From an uncultured Chromatiaceae bacterium (lineage in GTDB: Bacteria > Pseudomonadota > Gammaproteobacteria > Tenderiales > Tenderiaceae), in contig CALZIO010000008.1 in the NCBI GenBank assembly GCA_945787785.1, forward strand, positions 1 to 64,000: 64,000 nt of DNA, given 5' to 3'. A model generated the notes under the pieces. The model saw only the letters and a program-made list of their open reading frames with translations. It searched no databases and was not told the origin of the DNA. Below, in pieces: positions 28,634-38,088 of the stretch (positions are counted from its first letter, which is position 1; each line of letters begins with the position of its first letter). The position numbers and the translations under genes were made by a program.

Positions 28634-31387
28634 ATGACTAAATTTTATGGAGTATTCGTTACGTTTGTTTGGGTCATGATGTTCGGTTTGGCCCCCATAT
28701 CTACTTCCTTTGCCCTAGCCCCCCCTGCGCCGTGCAGCGGTGATTTCGATTTCGATGGGGATGTGGATGGGTCTGATCTTGCTACATTTTCTTCAGATTT
28801 TGGCCGCACTAATTGCAGCGGCGACTGCGAGGGTGACTTCGACAATGACGGCGATGTGGATGGTAGCGATTTAACATTATTTAGCGCGAGCTTTAACCGA
28901 ACGGACTGCCCTATTCCCCTACCCGAGGCTAAGGATGATAGCTATGACGCGCTTGGTAACGTCTTCATCGACGTGGATGCGTCCAACGGTCTGCTTGCGA
29001 ATGATCATAATGGTGTCCCACTGACGGTCACTGCTTTTAACAATCCCAGCGCTAACGGCGGCAACGTCAACGTGAACTCAGACGGCAGTTTTACCTATAA
29101 TCCGCCGCCAGGCTTCGAAGGAATAGATACTTTTAGCTATACGATTCAGGATATTAATGGCATAACGGATTCTGCAGCAGTGTTCATTGATGTCAGTAAT
29201 ATGGTCTGGTTTATCGACAATAGCGCGGTAGCGGGTGGTGACGGTCGCCTTAGCGCGCCCTTCAACTCGGTTGCCGCCTATGGCGCCGCCGCTGATGAAA
29301 CGGGCGATACCATTTTCTTGTTTGAGGGAACAGCAACTTACACACCGGGTTTTGTCCTAAAAAATGATCAACAGCTGATCGGAGAGGGTGCTGGGTTAAC
29401 CAGCATCACCCCGCCGCCCTATAGCGCGCCACTACCTAGTGCTGGTGCGCGCCCAGTGTTAGGTGGTAACCCCGCAGTCACTCTGGCCCAGAATAATAGC
29501 GTGAGGGGTTTAGACATTGATGCCACCCAAGGTATCGTCGGCAATACGGTTAGCACGGCCACTATTAGTTCTATCTCCATCAATTCAAGCGGGGCTAGAG
29601 CATTAGACATCCAGAATGGTTTTCTCTCCGCCATCCTGGACAGCGTAACCAGTAACGGAAGCCCCAATGGTGGTATCCGCCTAGCTGCCGTCGGCGGTAG
29701 TCTCAGTAGCGGCAGCACGGCGATCAACCATACGGGTGGCGCGGGCATTTTGGTGACGGGCTCATTCTTTGGCGCGGGTGATGGTGCAGATTTCGGTGAT
29801 ACAACAGTGAATGGACCCGCAGGGATCAGTCTTAGCGCAAACGGCAGCCCGGCGACTTTTACTTTTGACAGTCTTTCCATCACGGCAAGCAATGGTCACG
29901 GCTTGCATGCAGTGAACAACGCTAACGCAACCCTCGAGATTACAGCTACCAACAATACCGTGAGCGCCACTAACGGCGCCGGTGTTCAAATTATCAATAC
30001 CTCGATCGGCGAACCCGGTATTACTTTTCAAAGTATTTCTGCTTCTAGCGGGGTGAATGGCATCGTACTAAACAACACGGGCAGCCATGGTCTGACGGTT
30101 AATGGAGATGGTGGTGACGTACAAAATGGCTCGGGCGGCAGTATTACCAACACCCAGGGAGATGCCATATCCCTCGTGAATACTGCCAACATCGAGCTAA
30201 ACCAAATGGCAGTTAACTCCGCTGGACGACACGGGATATTTGGTAACGGTGTAAATAATCTTACCATTAACCATAGTAGTTTTACTGCCAATGGAAACGC
30301 GGATAACGAAGACGCGCTTTCCTTCCGTTCGGGCGGTGCGACCATCACAGGAACGCTCACACTCAACAATGTGGATATTACCGACTTTAACGATACGGGA
30401 TTGCATGTATTTAATTCCGCGGGCAGTGTCAGCATCAATGTAGTTAATGGTTCGGATTTCGACGACAACCACGACGTCCACGGCACCCATGGCATATTTG
30501 TAGAGACCGAGGGTAGCGCCAGTGCCAGCCTGGTGGTTAATGGCAGCCTGTTTAACGACCATGAAGGTGACATAGTACGTTTCGAGGCGGGCTCCACCGG
30601 CACCAATGACGTGGATATCCTCAACAACCGGTCCACCAATGGCGGCGGTCCCGATAATTTTCCCAATGGCGGCGGCATCAACCTACTGGTGACCAACAAT
30701 GCCACCCTGACCTTTGATATCGATAACAACGATCTGCGGGATATGCGCGGTGACATCATCAATATCGTCGGCACGGCGGGGGGCGGCAACATGGAAGGTC
30801 GCATTGTGAACAACACCATCAGTGGTGGTGTGGGTACCTCGGGAGACGGGATCAGAATCGACAATGGTGGCGTTAACCCGTCCGGTATCGAGGTCTGGAC
30901 TATCCTGGTTCAGGATAATTCCATTGGCGTCGACGACATCGCGGGCACCTTCAATGGTTTGGGCGACGACGGCATCCAGGTGCTGTTTAGCGATAGCAAC
31001 GGCACCCTGAACCTCACGGTAGAGGACAACACCATCGCCAATACTTCATCGGAAGGCATCCGCATGTTTTTCGATGAGGACACAGGTTTGGGGTCGGGCA
31101 ACCCACGCGCCAACATACGCATTGTGGACAATAATTTCAGCAATGTCGGCAGACCCGAATCCATCTATCTCTACAATCGAGATACCTCTCAGGCCTGTTA
31201 CCACATGACCGGTAACACCATAGTCGGTGAGATTCGTCTGCGGGAGCGGGACAGCGCGTTCACCGAGATTACCCAGTCTAGTAGCGCTGCCTTGTCGGCC
31301 GCCAACTTCGGGGCCGTGGTGAACGTCAGCGACAATCCCATAAGCTTCAATGGCAGCTGTTTCAACCCGCCGTTGCCGACAAACTAG
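28634..31387 (+). CDS. Secreted protein: dockerin/EF-hand-like Ca repeats, cadherin-like/tandem Ig-type domain, long parallel beta-helix
   Basis: DFDFDGDVDGSDLATFSSDFGRTNC ... DFDNDGDVDGSDLTLFSASFNRTDC; DDSYDALGNVFIDVDASNGLLANDHNG; many G-N-T-rich beta-helix turns. Confidence 0.75.
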   Translation: MTKFYGVFVTFVWVMMFGLAPISTSFALAPPAPCSGDFDFDGDVDGSDLATFSSDFGRTNCSGDCEGDFDNDGDVDGSDLTLFSASFNRTDCPIPLPEAKDDSYDALGNVFIDVDASNGLLANDHNGVPLTVTAFNNPSANGGNVNVNSDGSFTYNPPPGFEGIDTFSYTIQDINGITDSAAVFIDVSNMVWFIDNSAVAGGDGRLSAPFNSVAAYGAAADETGDTIFLFEGTATYTPGFVLKNDQQLIGEGAGLTSITPPPYSAPLPSAGARPVLGGNPAVTLAQNNSVRGLDIDATQGIVGNTVSTATISSISINSSGARALDIQNGFLSAILDSVTSNGSPNGGIRLAAVGGSLSSGSTAINHTGGAGILVTGSFFGAGDGADFGDTTVNGPAGISLSANGSPATFTFDSLSITASNGHGLHAVNNANATLEITATNNTVSATNGAGVQIINTSIGEPGITFQSISASSGVNGIVLNNTGSHGLTVNGDGGDVQNGSGGSITNTQGDAISLVNTANIELNQMAVNSAGRHGIFGNGVNNLTINHSSFTANGNADNEDALSFRSGGATITGTLTLNNVDITDFNDTGLHVFNSAGSVSINVVNGSDFDDNHDVHGTHGIFVETEGSASASLVVNGSLFNDHEGDIVRFEAGSTGTNDVDILNNRSTNGGGPDNFPNGGGINLLVTNNATLTFDIDNNDLRDMRGDIINIVGTAGGGNMEGRIVNNTISGGVGTSGDGIRIDNGGVNPSGIEVWTILVQDNSIGVDDIAGTFNGLGDDGIQVLFSDSNGTLNLTVEDNTIANTSSEGIRMFFDEDTGLGSGNPRANIRIVDNNFSNVGRPESIYLYNRDTSQACYHMTGNTIVGEIRLRERDSAFTEITQSSSAALSAANFGAVVNVSDNPISFNGSCFNPPLPTN

Positions 31388-31460
31388 ATCGGAAAACGAT
31401 TAATTTGGTTATCCGGATTGTATGAGATAAGGATCAATATAAAAGAATAAGGAGTGACCC

Positions 31461-31973
31461 ATGGCTGAGCCGTTTCTCGCTGAAATTCGCATCTTGGGCT
31501 TTAACTTCCCTCCTCGCGGCTGGGCGTTATGTGATGGTCAGATTCTTCCCATCAACCAATTCCAATCCCTTTATTCATTGTTGGGTACGACCTATGGTGG
31601 CGATGGCCGCACCAGCTTCGCCTTGCCCGATTTACGCGGGCGTACTCCCATACATTTTGGCAGTAGCGGTGGTATGAATCACTCACTGGGCAACAAAGGC
31701 GGTGAAGAACGCCATGAGTTGGATGCCTCGGAAATCCCGCAACATACCCATCTGTTACAGGGCTCTTCAAGTAACGCGAGCCAACAATCACCAGCGGGGA
31801 ACGTCTATGCCCGCGCCTCTGCCAATACATACCACGACAGAACGAGTCCTGTGAATATGCAAAGCGATGCGGTTGGTACTACTGGGGTCAACCAAGGCCA
31901 CGAAAACATGCAACCCTTTTTGACGCTAAATTTCGTCATCGCCCTTCAAGGGCTCTTTCCGTCTCGTAATTAA
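31461..31973 (+). CDS. Phage tail collar domain protein (MdpB-like) 1
   Basis: EPFLAEIRILGFNFPPRGWALCDGQILPINQFQSLYSLLGTTYGGDGRTSFALPDLRGR. Confidence 0.9.
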   Translation: MAEPFLAEIRILGFNFPPRGWALCDGQILPINQFQSLYSLLGTTYGGDGRTSFALPDLRGRTPIHFGSSGGMNHSLGNKGGEERHELDASEIPQHTHLLQGSSSNASQQSPAGNVYARASANTYHDRTSPVNMQSDAVGTTGVNQGHENMQPFLTLNFVIALQGLFPSRN

Positions 31974-31983
31974 GGAGCTTGCC

Positions 31984-32502
31984 ATGTCGGAACCATTTGT
32001 AGGTGAAATCAGAATGTTTGCGGGAAACTTTGCGCCACGAGGATGGGCGTTTTGTGATGGTCAACTGTTAGCCGTTTCGCAAAATGATGCGCTGTTTTCT
32101 TTACTAGGAACCATCTACGGCGGGGATGGTAGAACCACTTTCGGCTTGCCCGACATGCGCGGCAGAACCCCTATCCATGCGGGCAGTGGTCCGGGGCTTT
32201 CACCACGTAACCTGGGCGCGAAAGGGGGTGCGGAAAGGGTAACGGTTACCACACAGCAACTGCCTTCACACACCCATCAGCTGCAAGCGGATAGCGATGC
32301 GGCCAACGAACAGATTGTATCGGGTAATGTCCTGGCGAATACGTCGACCAGAATTTATCTCTCTGATGAGGTGGGGGATACTGCTATGGCTACACAAGCT
32401 ATAAGCAACGTGGGAGGCAGTCGGGACCATGCCAATATTCAACCTTTCTTGTGCATAAACTTTATTATTTCACTGGTGGGAATTTACCCATCGCGTACTT
32501 AG
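31984..32502 (+). CDS. Phage tail collar domain protein (MdpB-like) 2
   Basis: EPFVGEIRMFAGNFAPRGWAFCDGQLLAVSQNDALFSLLGTIYGGDGRTTFGLPDMRGR. Confidence 0.9.
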   Translation: MSEPFVGEIRMFAGNFAPRGWAFCDGQLLAVSQNDALFSLLGTIYGGDGRTTFGLPDMRGRTPIHAGSGPGLSPRNLGAKGGAERVTVTTQQLPSHTHQLQADSDAANEQIVSGNVLANTSTRIYLSDEVGDTAMATQAISNVGGSRDHANIQPFLCINFIISLVGIYPSRT

Positions 32503-32505
32503 TCT

Positions 32506-33048
32506 TTGGGAGGCCTTATGTCAGAGCCATTCGTCGCTGAAATAAAGATTTTCGCAGGCAACTTTGCACCACGGGGTTGGGCATTTTGTAACGGGCAATT
32601 GCTCCCTATCGCTCAGAATACGGCGCTATTTTCATTGATAGGTACCACGTATGGTGGCGATGGCCGTAGCACCACAGCGCTGCCTAATTTGCAGGGGCGC
32701 GCACCCATGCATCCAGGTCGTGGGCCGGGTTTAACCCCGCGCCGTTTAGGGGAGCGCAGCGGTGCAGAGATCGCCACCCTGACCGAGGCGCAAATGCCGA
32801 ATCACACCCATAGCCTGAATATGTCTGGTGAAGCTACTGACGAGGACGGCACTACGGATCCTGCCAATGCGTTGACTGGTGAACCTGACGCTTCCGATAC
32901 CATGTACGGACCAGCTACAAATCTAACACCAATGGATACGTCAGCATTGGCGAACGTAGGTGGCAGTCAATCCCACAACAATATGCAACCCTATTTAACG
33001 CTGAATTACATTATTGCATTGGTTGGATTGTATCCATCGCGTAGTTAG
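32506..33048 (+). CDS. Phage tail collar domain protein (MdpB-like) 3
   Basis: EPFVAEIKIFAGNFAPRGWAFCNGQLLPIAQNTALFSLIGTTYGGDGRSTTALPNLQGR; likely start at the second Met (32518). Confidence 0.9.
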   Translation: MGGLMSEPFVAEIKIFAGNFAPRGWAFCNGQLLPIAQNTALFSLIGTTYGGDGRSTTALPNLQGRAPMHPGRGPGLTPRRLGERSGAEIATLTEAQMPNHTHSLNMSGEATDEDGTTDPANALTGEPDASDTMYGPATNLTPMDTSALANVGGSQSHNNMQPYLTLNYIIALVGLYPSRS

Positions 33049-33060
33049 GGCAGACAACAA

Positions 33061-33609
33061 ATGGATCAACAAAAGATCATTACCCGCCGACCGGTTAAGC
33101 CCGACGACCTAGAATTTATTTTTCAGGTGTATAGCAGCACGCGAGAAGAAGAGCTATCGGTAACCGGCTGGGATGCAGAAAGTAAAGTAAGATTTCTAAG
33201 ACAACAGTTCAATGCGCAACGTGAGTATTATCAAGATCAGTTTACTGATGCAACTTTCGATATCGTACTCGAAGATAACACCCCCATTGGTCGCCTTTAT
33301 GTAGACCGTCGGGAAGACGAAATCCGTATTATCGACATAGCGCTACTGCCCGAACAGCGTGGCCATGGTATCGGCTCTGCCTTGCTGGCAGAAATTCTCT
33401 TGGAAGCCAAACAGCGAAAAATTCCGGCACGTATACACGTAGAAAAATTTAATCGAGCTCTGCAGCTCTACAAACGGCTCGGATTTAGAGCAGTGGCAGA
33501 TCGAGATCCTTATTTACTTATGCAATGGCAGGCTGGGGAACGTAACCCTCAAGTAACACCAAACTCAACAAAGGGAAAATTATCCAATCAATCTGACATT
33601 AACATATAG
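33061..33609 (+). CDS. GNAT-family N-acetyltransferase
   Basis: RPVKPDDLEFIFQVYSSTREEEL, LLPEQRGHGIGSALLAEIL, LYKRLGFRAV. Confidence 0.87.
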   Translation: MDQQKIITRRPVKPDDLEFIFQVYSSTREEELSVTGWDAESKVRFLRQQFNAQREYYQDQFTDATFDIVLEDNTPIGRLYVDRREDEIRIIDIALLPEQRGHGIGSALLAEILLEAKQRKIPARIHVEKFNRALQLYKRLGFRAVADRDPYLLMQWQAGERNPQVTPNSTKGKLSNQSDINI

Positions 33610-33666
33610 GATGGTTTTGATTAGTAGTCATTTGTGCAACCAATATCACTGAGAAGGAGAATCAAA

Positions 33667-34164
33667 ATGGTAACGCGTCGGCAGTTAATACTAGGTGGGG
33701 TCGCGTTTACTTTAACCGCATTAAACCCCTTAGGTGTGGTAACGGGTTGGGGCGCCCCTTCGAAACGCCGCAAATTAGGTCGCGCACCGATTGTACCTAA
33801 ATATCGCAAAGGGTATGTTCGCAGATTAAACCGGCTTAGTTTGTTTCCCGGTGTACCGCTTGATCAAACTAAAGAAAAAGCCGTTGCAATGCTTAACACA
33901 CAATTTACGGTGTGGTATGACTCGGCTTATGTATTGCCGCTTAAGCTTGTGAGCGTGGAAGACGAATCAATAAAGGGCAATTTACACCAGTTTGTATTGT
34001 CCTTTAACACCCGTTGGCAGCACGACTTGCTTACTGCAGATACTTACACCATAGAGCACGCAGAACTCGGCCTTTTTAAACTTTATATTGCTCCCGTTAG
34101 TCAAGACTCGTCGGGAACTTCATATCAAGCAATCATCAATCACGTTATGAACATTCCAAATTGA
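33667..34164 (+). CDS. DUF6916-like protein with Tat/Sec-like N-terminus
   Basis: TRRQLILGGVAFTLTALNPLGVV leader; C-terminal FVLSFNTRW...YTIEHAELGLFKLYIAPVSQDSSGTSYQAIIN resembles the protein at 34192-34497; RBS AAGGAG. Confidence 0.6.
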   Translation: MVTRRQLILGGVAFTLTALNPLGVVTGWGAPSKRRKLGRAPIVPKYRKGYVRRLNRLSLFPGVPLDQTKEKAVAMLNTQFTVWYDSAYVLPLKLVSVEDESIKGNLHQFVLSFNTRWQHDLLTADTYTIEHAELGLFKLYIAPVSQDSSGTSYQAIINHVMNIPN

Positions 34165-34191
34165 GGAGTTGCTGAATAATTCAGAGGGTTA

Positions 34192-34497
34192 TTAGTTGAA
34201 CACGGCCTCATAGCACATGCCTGTTGCATCAGGACCGATGGGCACTAGAAAAAGCTCTACTTGACCAAAATCTTCTTGTTCAAGCTTATGGATGCCTTGT
34301 GCCAAAACGGGCTCGTTAGGTCCACGAAAAATAATAGAAAATGGTTCCCGTTTGTCGTCGGCGCCTTGTTCTTCTTTACGAAGGGATTTAACCTCAATAA
34401 GGTCTGCTGACAAACAAGCTCCTCCCGACTGCTCAGAAATTTTGAACGTTTTCCCTTCAAGTTGAGAGAAGTTATCTATTGTTAATTTTTCTAACAT
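34192..34497 (-). CDS. DUF6916-like protein
   Basis: FSIIFRGPNEPVLAQGIHKLEQEDFGQVELFLVPIGPDATGMCYEAVFN. Confidence 0.6.
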   Translation of the reverse strand: MLEKLTIDNFSQLEGKTFKISEQSGGACLSADLIEVKSLRKEEQGADDKREPFSIIFRGPNEPVLAQGIHKLEQEDFGQVELFLVPIGPDATGMCYEAVFN

Positions 34498-34609
34498 TGT
34501 TTTATCCTGTTATGTGCGAACTACTATGTTAAACGGCTACAGGCAGAAGAAATAGCCCCCCGGTAATGCGATCACCGGCGAAAATTGTTTGGAGGCACTA
34601 CGTTCTTTG

Positions 34610-36277
34610 AACTCAAGTTTCGGAGTTCAAAATGGACGAAATAAGTGTCGACCACCGCATCACTCGTACTCCAATTGCATAGTAAATGAATCAAGCTGAA
34701 AGCTACGGATAAAAAACTCATGGACGCGTTTATCAATTGCCAGCATAACGGTATCGACTGAACAACCCAGCTTTGTATGTAGTTCATTGAGGATGCCGGA
34801 TATGATGGCGCGAAATATCTGCCATAGTCGTCCGGCAAAACTGATTGAGTCCAGCTGATCCTGTATCTGTGATCGAATGTCTCCGATGCGAGAATCCTGA
34901 TCTTGCAGTTTATTGTGAACCAGCATCAAGTAACGAATCGCACACAGGTGTATTGATGCGGTGTGCGACGCAAAAGTTGCCGTTTGCTCTTGAAGGAAAC
35001 CAAGATGCTGTTTCGCTTCCTTGAAATAGACTTCGATCCCCCAGCGCAACGCATAGGTCTCCAGCATCTTGCTCATACTCAGCTGAATATCCGTCGTTAA
35101 GAACAGCGCCCAGTCCTTCTTGCTCACCTCTGCTTCACCGGGCTCTTTTAATCCTCGCACGAACAGCAATCGCACAGGTTGCCACCGGGGCTTTTTTTCA
35201 TCTTTTTCAGCCAGATCTAATTCCACATCCAATGTCACGGCCTTCCAGGGCATGCCCCGCACTTTTTTCCACTCCCGCTTTACGGCGTAGGTATAGAGTT
35301 ATCGAGCATTTAGCAATTGCTTTTTCCGTCCGCTAACCACCGCACGATATTTCATCTTGCTCTTTTTCATTCGCAGGATCGCGCAGATATCAAGCTGCAA
35401 TGCAGTACGGATCATCGGCTTGGTACCAAACCAGGCATCCGCTAAGACATAATCCGCTTCCATCCCACTTCGAATCGCCCGCCTCATCATGTTCGCTGCC
35501 ATTTCCGGTTTGCTCTGGGTGGTCGCTTCACTGTAACGCTTTCCAGCAACACTACGGCCATCCTTGTAGGGTTTGATCAGTTCCCGCGCTTTCACTTGGC
35601 TGACGAAAATCTGCGAATCCAAAGGCAAGAAGGCTTCTTCTGTTGCCAACCCCAGCGTCAATACCTGCTGCCCCATGACATGGCGCCCCGTCACATGATC
35701 AAAATGGCTGGAGACCCCTTCCATTTTCTTACCTTTACGGGTTTTTATCGAATCATCCAACACAAACGCCTTAACGCGACTCGCCGCCAGATTGTTTTGT
35801 TGATAAACAGCTTTAGCCGTTTGATTGTTAAGCGCGCGCCAGTTAATCTCTTCTCGTTTAAGTAAATCGTACATGACATCTTTCCTAGCGTTTGAAAATG
35901 TCCCCAAGGCCTTCTTTGAGAACATGGCTATTGATGACATGTTGAGCCATTTCCAGAGCAGCAATAAAAATACCGCCTCCGATATTTCGATTCCACTCCG
36001 CTTGGTAAAGCCTGCATCTCTGATCAGAGAATTCAATTTCAGCTTCTTCCACGTGTCTGCAAAAAGGTTGTCAATGTAGTGTTTTGAATCGGTGATTACG
36101 GCGCTGATCAGGGGTGGCAAGCTATCAGCGTTTGTGCCATTCTTCAATTGGGCCTCCGGGTAGTTTTGTTGTTTGTCTTTGAACACAAACATTTTACCAT
36201 CCGTGAGGCCTACTTGTTTTTATATTCAGTAGGTTATGCGTGATTTTTTGCTGAATTTGAACTCCGAAACTTGAGTT
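34610..36277 (-). mobile_element. IS4-family insertion sequence (about 1.67 kb)
   Basis: 22-bp perfect terminal inverted repeats: AACTCAAGTTTCGGAGTTCAAA (34610-34631) and TTTGAACTCCGAAACTTGAGTT (36256-36277) enclosing the transposase. Confidence 0.9.
34660..36192 (-). pseudogene. IS4-family DDE transposase interrupted by an in-frame TAA
   Basis: ORFs 35299-36192 and 34660-35262 are in the same frame; read-through gives ...KKQLLNAR*LYTYAVKREWKKVRGMPW...; YALRWGIEVYFKEAKQHLGF fits the IS4 YREK signature. Confidence 0.85.
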
Positions 36278-36732
36278 ATAACACTTAACGGTTGTTGCCT
36301 AACAGGGTGCAACGAACTGGCTCGCGGAAGTAACGCGGAGTTGGTAGGCTGGAGTCGACCCTAAGGAGCCTTTCAGAAAACGGTCTTCATTCTGCTGCAG
36401 TTAGCCAAAAACGAGCATGCAAGCATTTTGGCTAATTGCCTAGAGTCAACCTCAAGTAGCCATTTGATTATTCCATTCCATTCGTAAATCAATACTTTTA
36501 TTGATATTAAACTGGAGTTAATTGCTGATTCTATGAACACATTGACAGACAATTAATGTCTCCTGCCTAGCCTGCAGTGTCGATATAATATCTTTGGCGG
36601 CCTAGAGCTGGACATTGTAAATAATTGTATAAATTGTCAGGCTTTCTGATTCTTGGTACTTCAGTTAGTGATTGATATTACCGATAATTAGATCGATTTT
36701 TCACTCTAGAATTATGAACTCAAGGATCACGT

Positions 36733-37659
36733 ATGAAGGCTTTGGTAGTTGAAGATGACCCGCTCCTCAGGGAGTATATGAGTACCATGTTAGATTCTCA
36801 TGGCTATGAACCTGTACTTTGTCATGACGGTGAAAGCGCGTGGCAATATTGTCATGAGGAAACATTTCCTTTGGTAATACTTGATCTAATGTTGCCCGGC
36901 ATCAGTGGATTGGATTTTTGCCGGCGCATTCGTCGATTAACTCATGGTGATGATTTTTATATCCTGGTCGTCACATCACTCACAGGTCAACAAGATATTA
37001 TCGATATTATGGAGGCAGGCGCCGATGATTACTGTGCAAAACCTGTTGATCAATGGCGCGCTAAAATACGGTTGTTGGTAGCGCAACGCAATATTCGCGC
37101 TCGTCAAGAGCGTCGCGAGAACGAAAAAAAGATGCGTTACCTCGCGACTCATGACAGCTTAACTGGCCTCAGCAATCGTCACGCGTTTTATGAGTTTTTG
37201 GATCATTCCTTATCCCACGCTCAACGTTACGAGCGACGAGGTGTTGTTGTGTTCATCGATTTAGATGGGTTTAAGGGTATCAACGACTCACTTGGTCATA
37301 GTGCTGGTGACTATGTGTTGGTAGAAACTGCAAAGCGCCTGTGCAAGATTGTGCGTGAGGCCGACTTGGTTTGCCGCTTTGGAGGTGATGAGTTTACATT
37401 GGTGATTACCGATCTGGCAGATGATCGTGACATTATGATTGTGCAAGATAAGATCAGGCAGGTCCTAACTATGCCCTACCACATTAATGGTGCCGATTAT
37501 TATATCGGTGGTAGCATTGGTTTAGCGAAATATCCCGATGACGGCATTAGTGCGGACGAGTTAGTACATAAAGCCGATTTATGGATGTATGAAATGAAAA
37601 AGATGAATAAAGAGGGGGCTTCTGTTTCAGACAAACTAAAGCATCGCAATAAGGCTTAA
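36733..37659 (+). CDS. Response regulator-GGDEF diguanylate cyclase
   Basis: REC domain MKALVVEDDPLLREYM...LDLMLPGISG; active site FGGDEF with RxxD I-site (READLVCRFGGDEF). Confidence 0.92.
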   Translation: MKALVVEDDPLLREYMSTMLDSHGYEPVLCHDGESAWQYCHEETFPLVILDLMLPGISGLDFCRRIRRLTHGDDFYILVVTSLTGQQDIIDIMEAGADDYCAKPVDQWRAKIRLLVAQRNIRARQERRENEKKMRYLATHDSLTGLSNRHAFYEFLDHSLSHAQRYERRGVVVFIDLDGFKGINDSLGHSAGDYVLVETAKRLCKIVREADLVCRFGGDEFTLVITDLADDRDIMIVQDKIRQVLTMPYHINGADYYIGGSIGLAKYPDDGISADELVHKADLWMYEMKKMNKEGASVSDKLKHRNKA

Positions 37660-38088
37660 TAATAACGAACGCATCATGGTTTTCACCATATGGATACGTA
37701 TTTTATCGAAATAACTAGTTGGATCCCAGAATTATAAAGTCCCTTTACACTGCACCCTGAAACTTACCCGAAATTGCGTGAACGGCGGCAAACGGAATGA
37801 ATTTATCTTTGGCCTAAAATAAGAAAATGGCCGGTTTAGGCGGGTACAGTTCCTCTCAGTCTGAAGCCCAAAGGTCGGCTCCTATGGCCGGTTGCAATCG
37901 TACCGAGCAGAAATACGAGCGACAGTTAATGCGAAGTTGAGAATAAACAATGCCTCCGTATAATCAGAGGTTGTCCGTTTTGGCCAGCTTATGGTTTCGT
38001 GCACAAAGCAACTGTTACAGAGTGAAACACAATCGCGAGGGATTTGGCGCTACACTAACAAAAACAAATTCATAAAAGGCCGCTTGCT

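Noticed and set aside
30028-30864. Long antisense ORF (278 aa) opposite the beta-helix gene, and 29419-29892
   Set aside because: Composition is Pro/Ser/Leu-rich shadow coding of the repeat-rich + strand gene; no RBS or domain.
31461-33048. Prophage interpretation of the collar genes
   Set aside because: No integrase, terminase, portal, capsid, tape measure or lysis genes nearby; MdpB-type triplets occur outside phages.
37660-38088. Possible degraded gene or IS remnant before the RND genes
   Set aside because: No frame, TIR or motif could be supported by eye.
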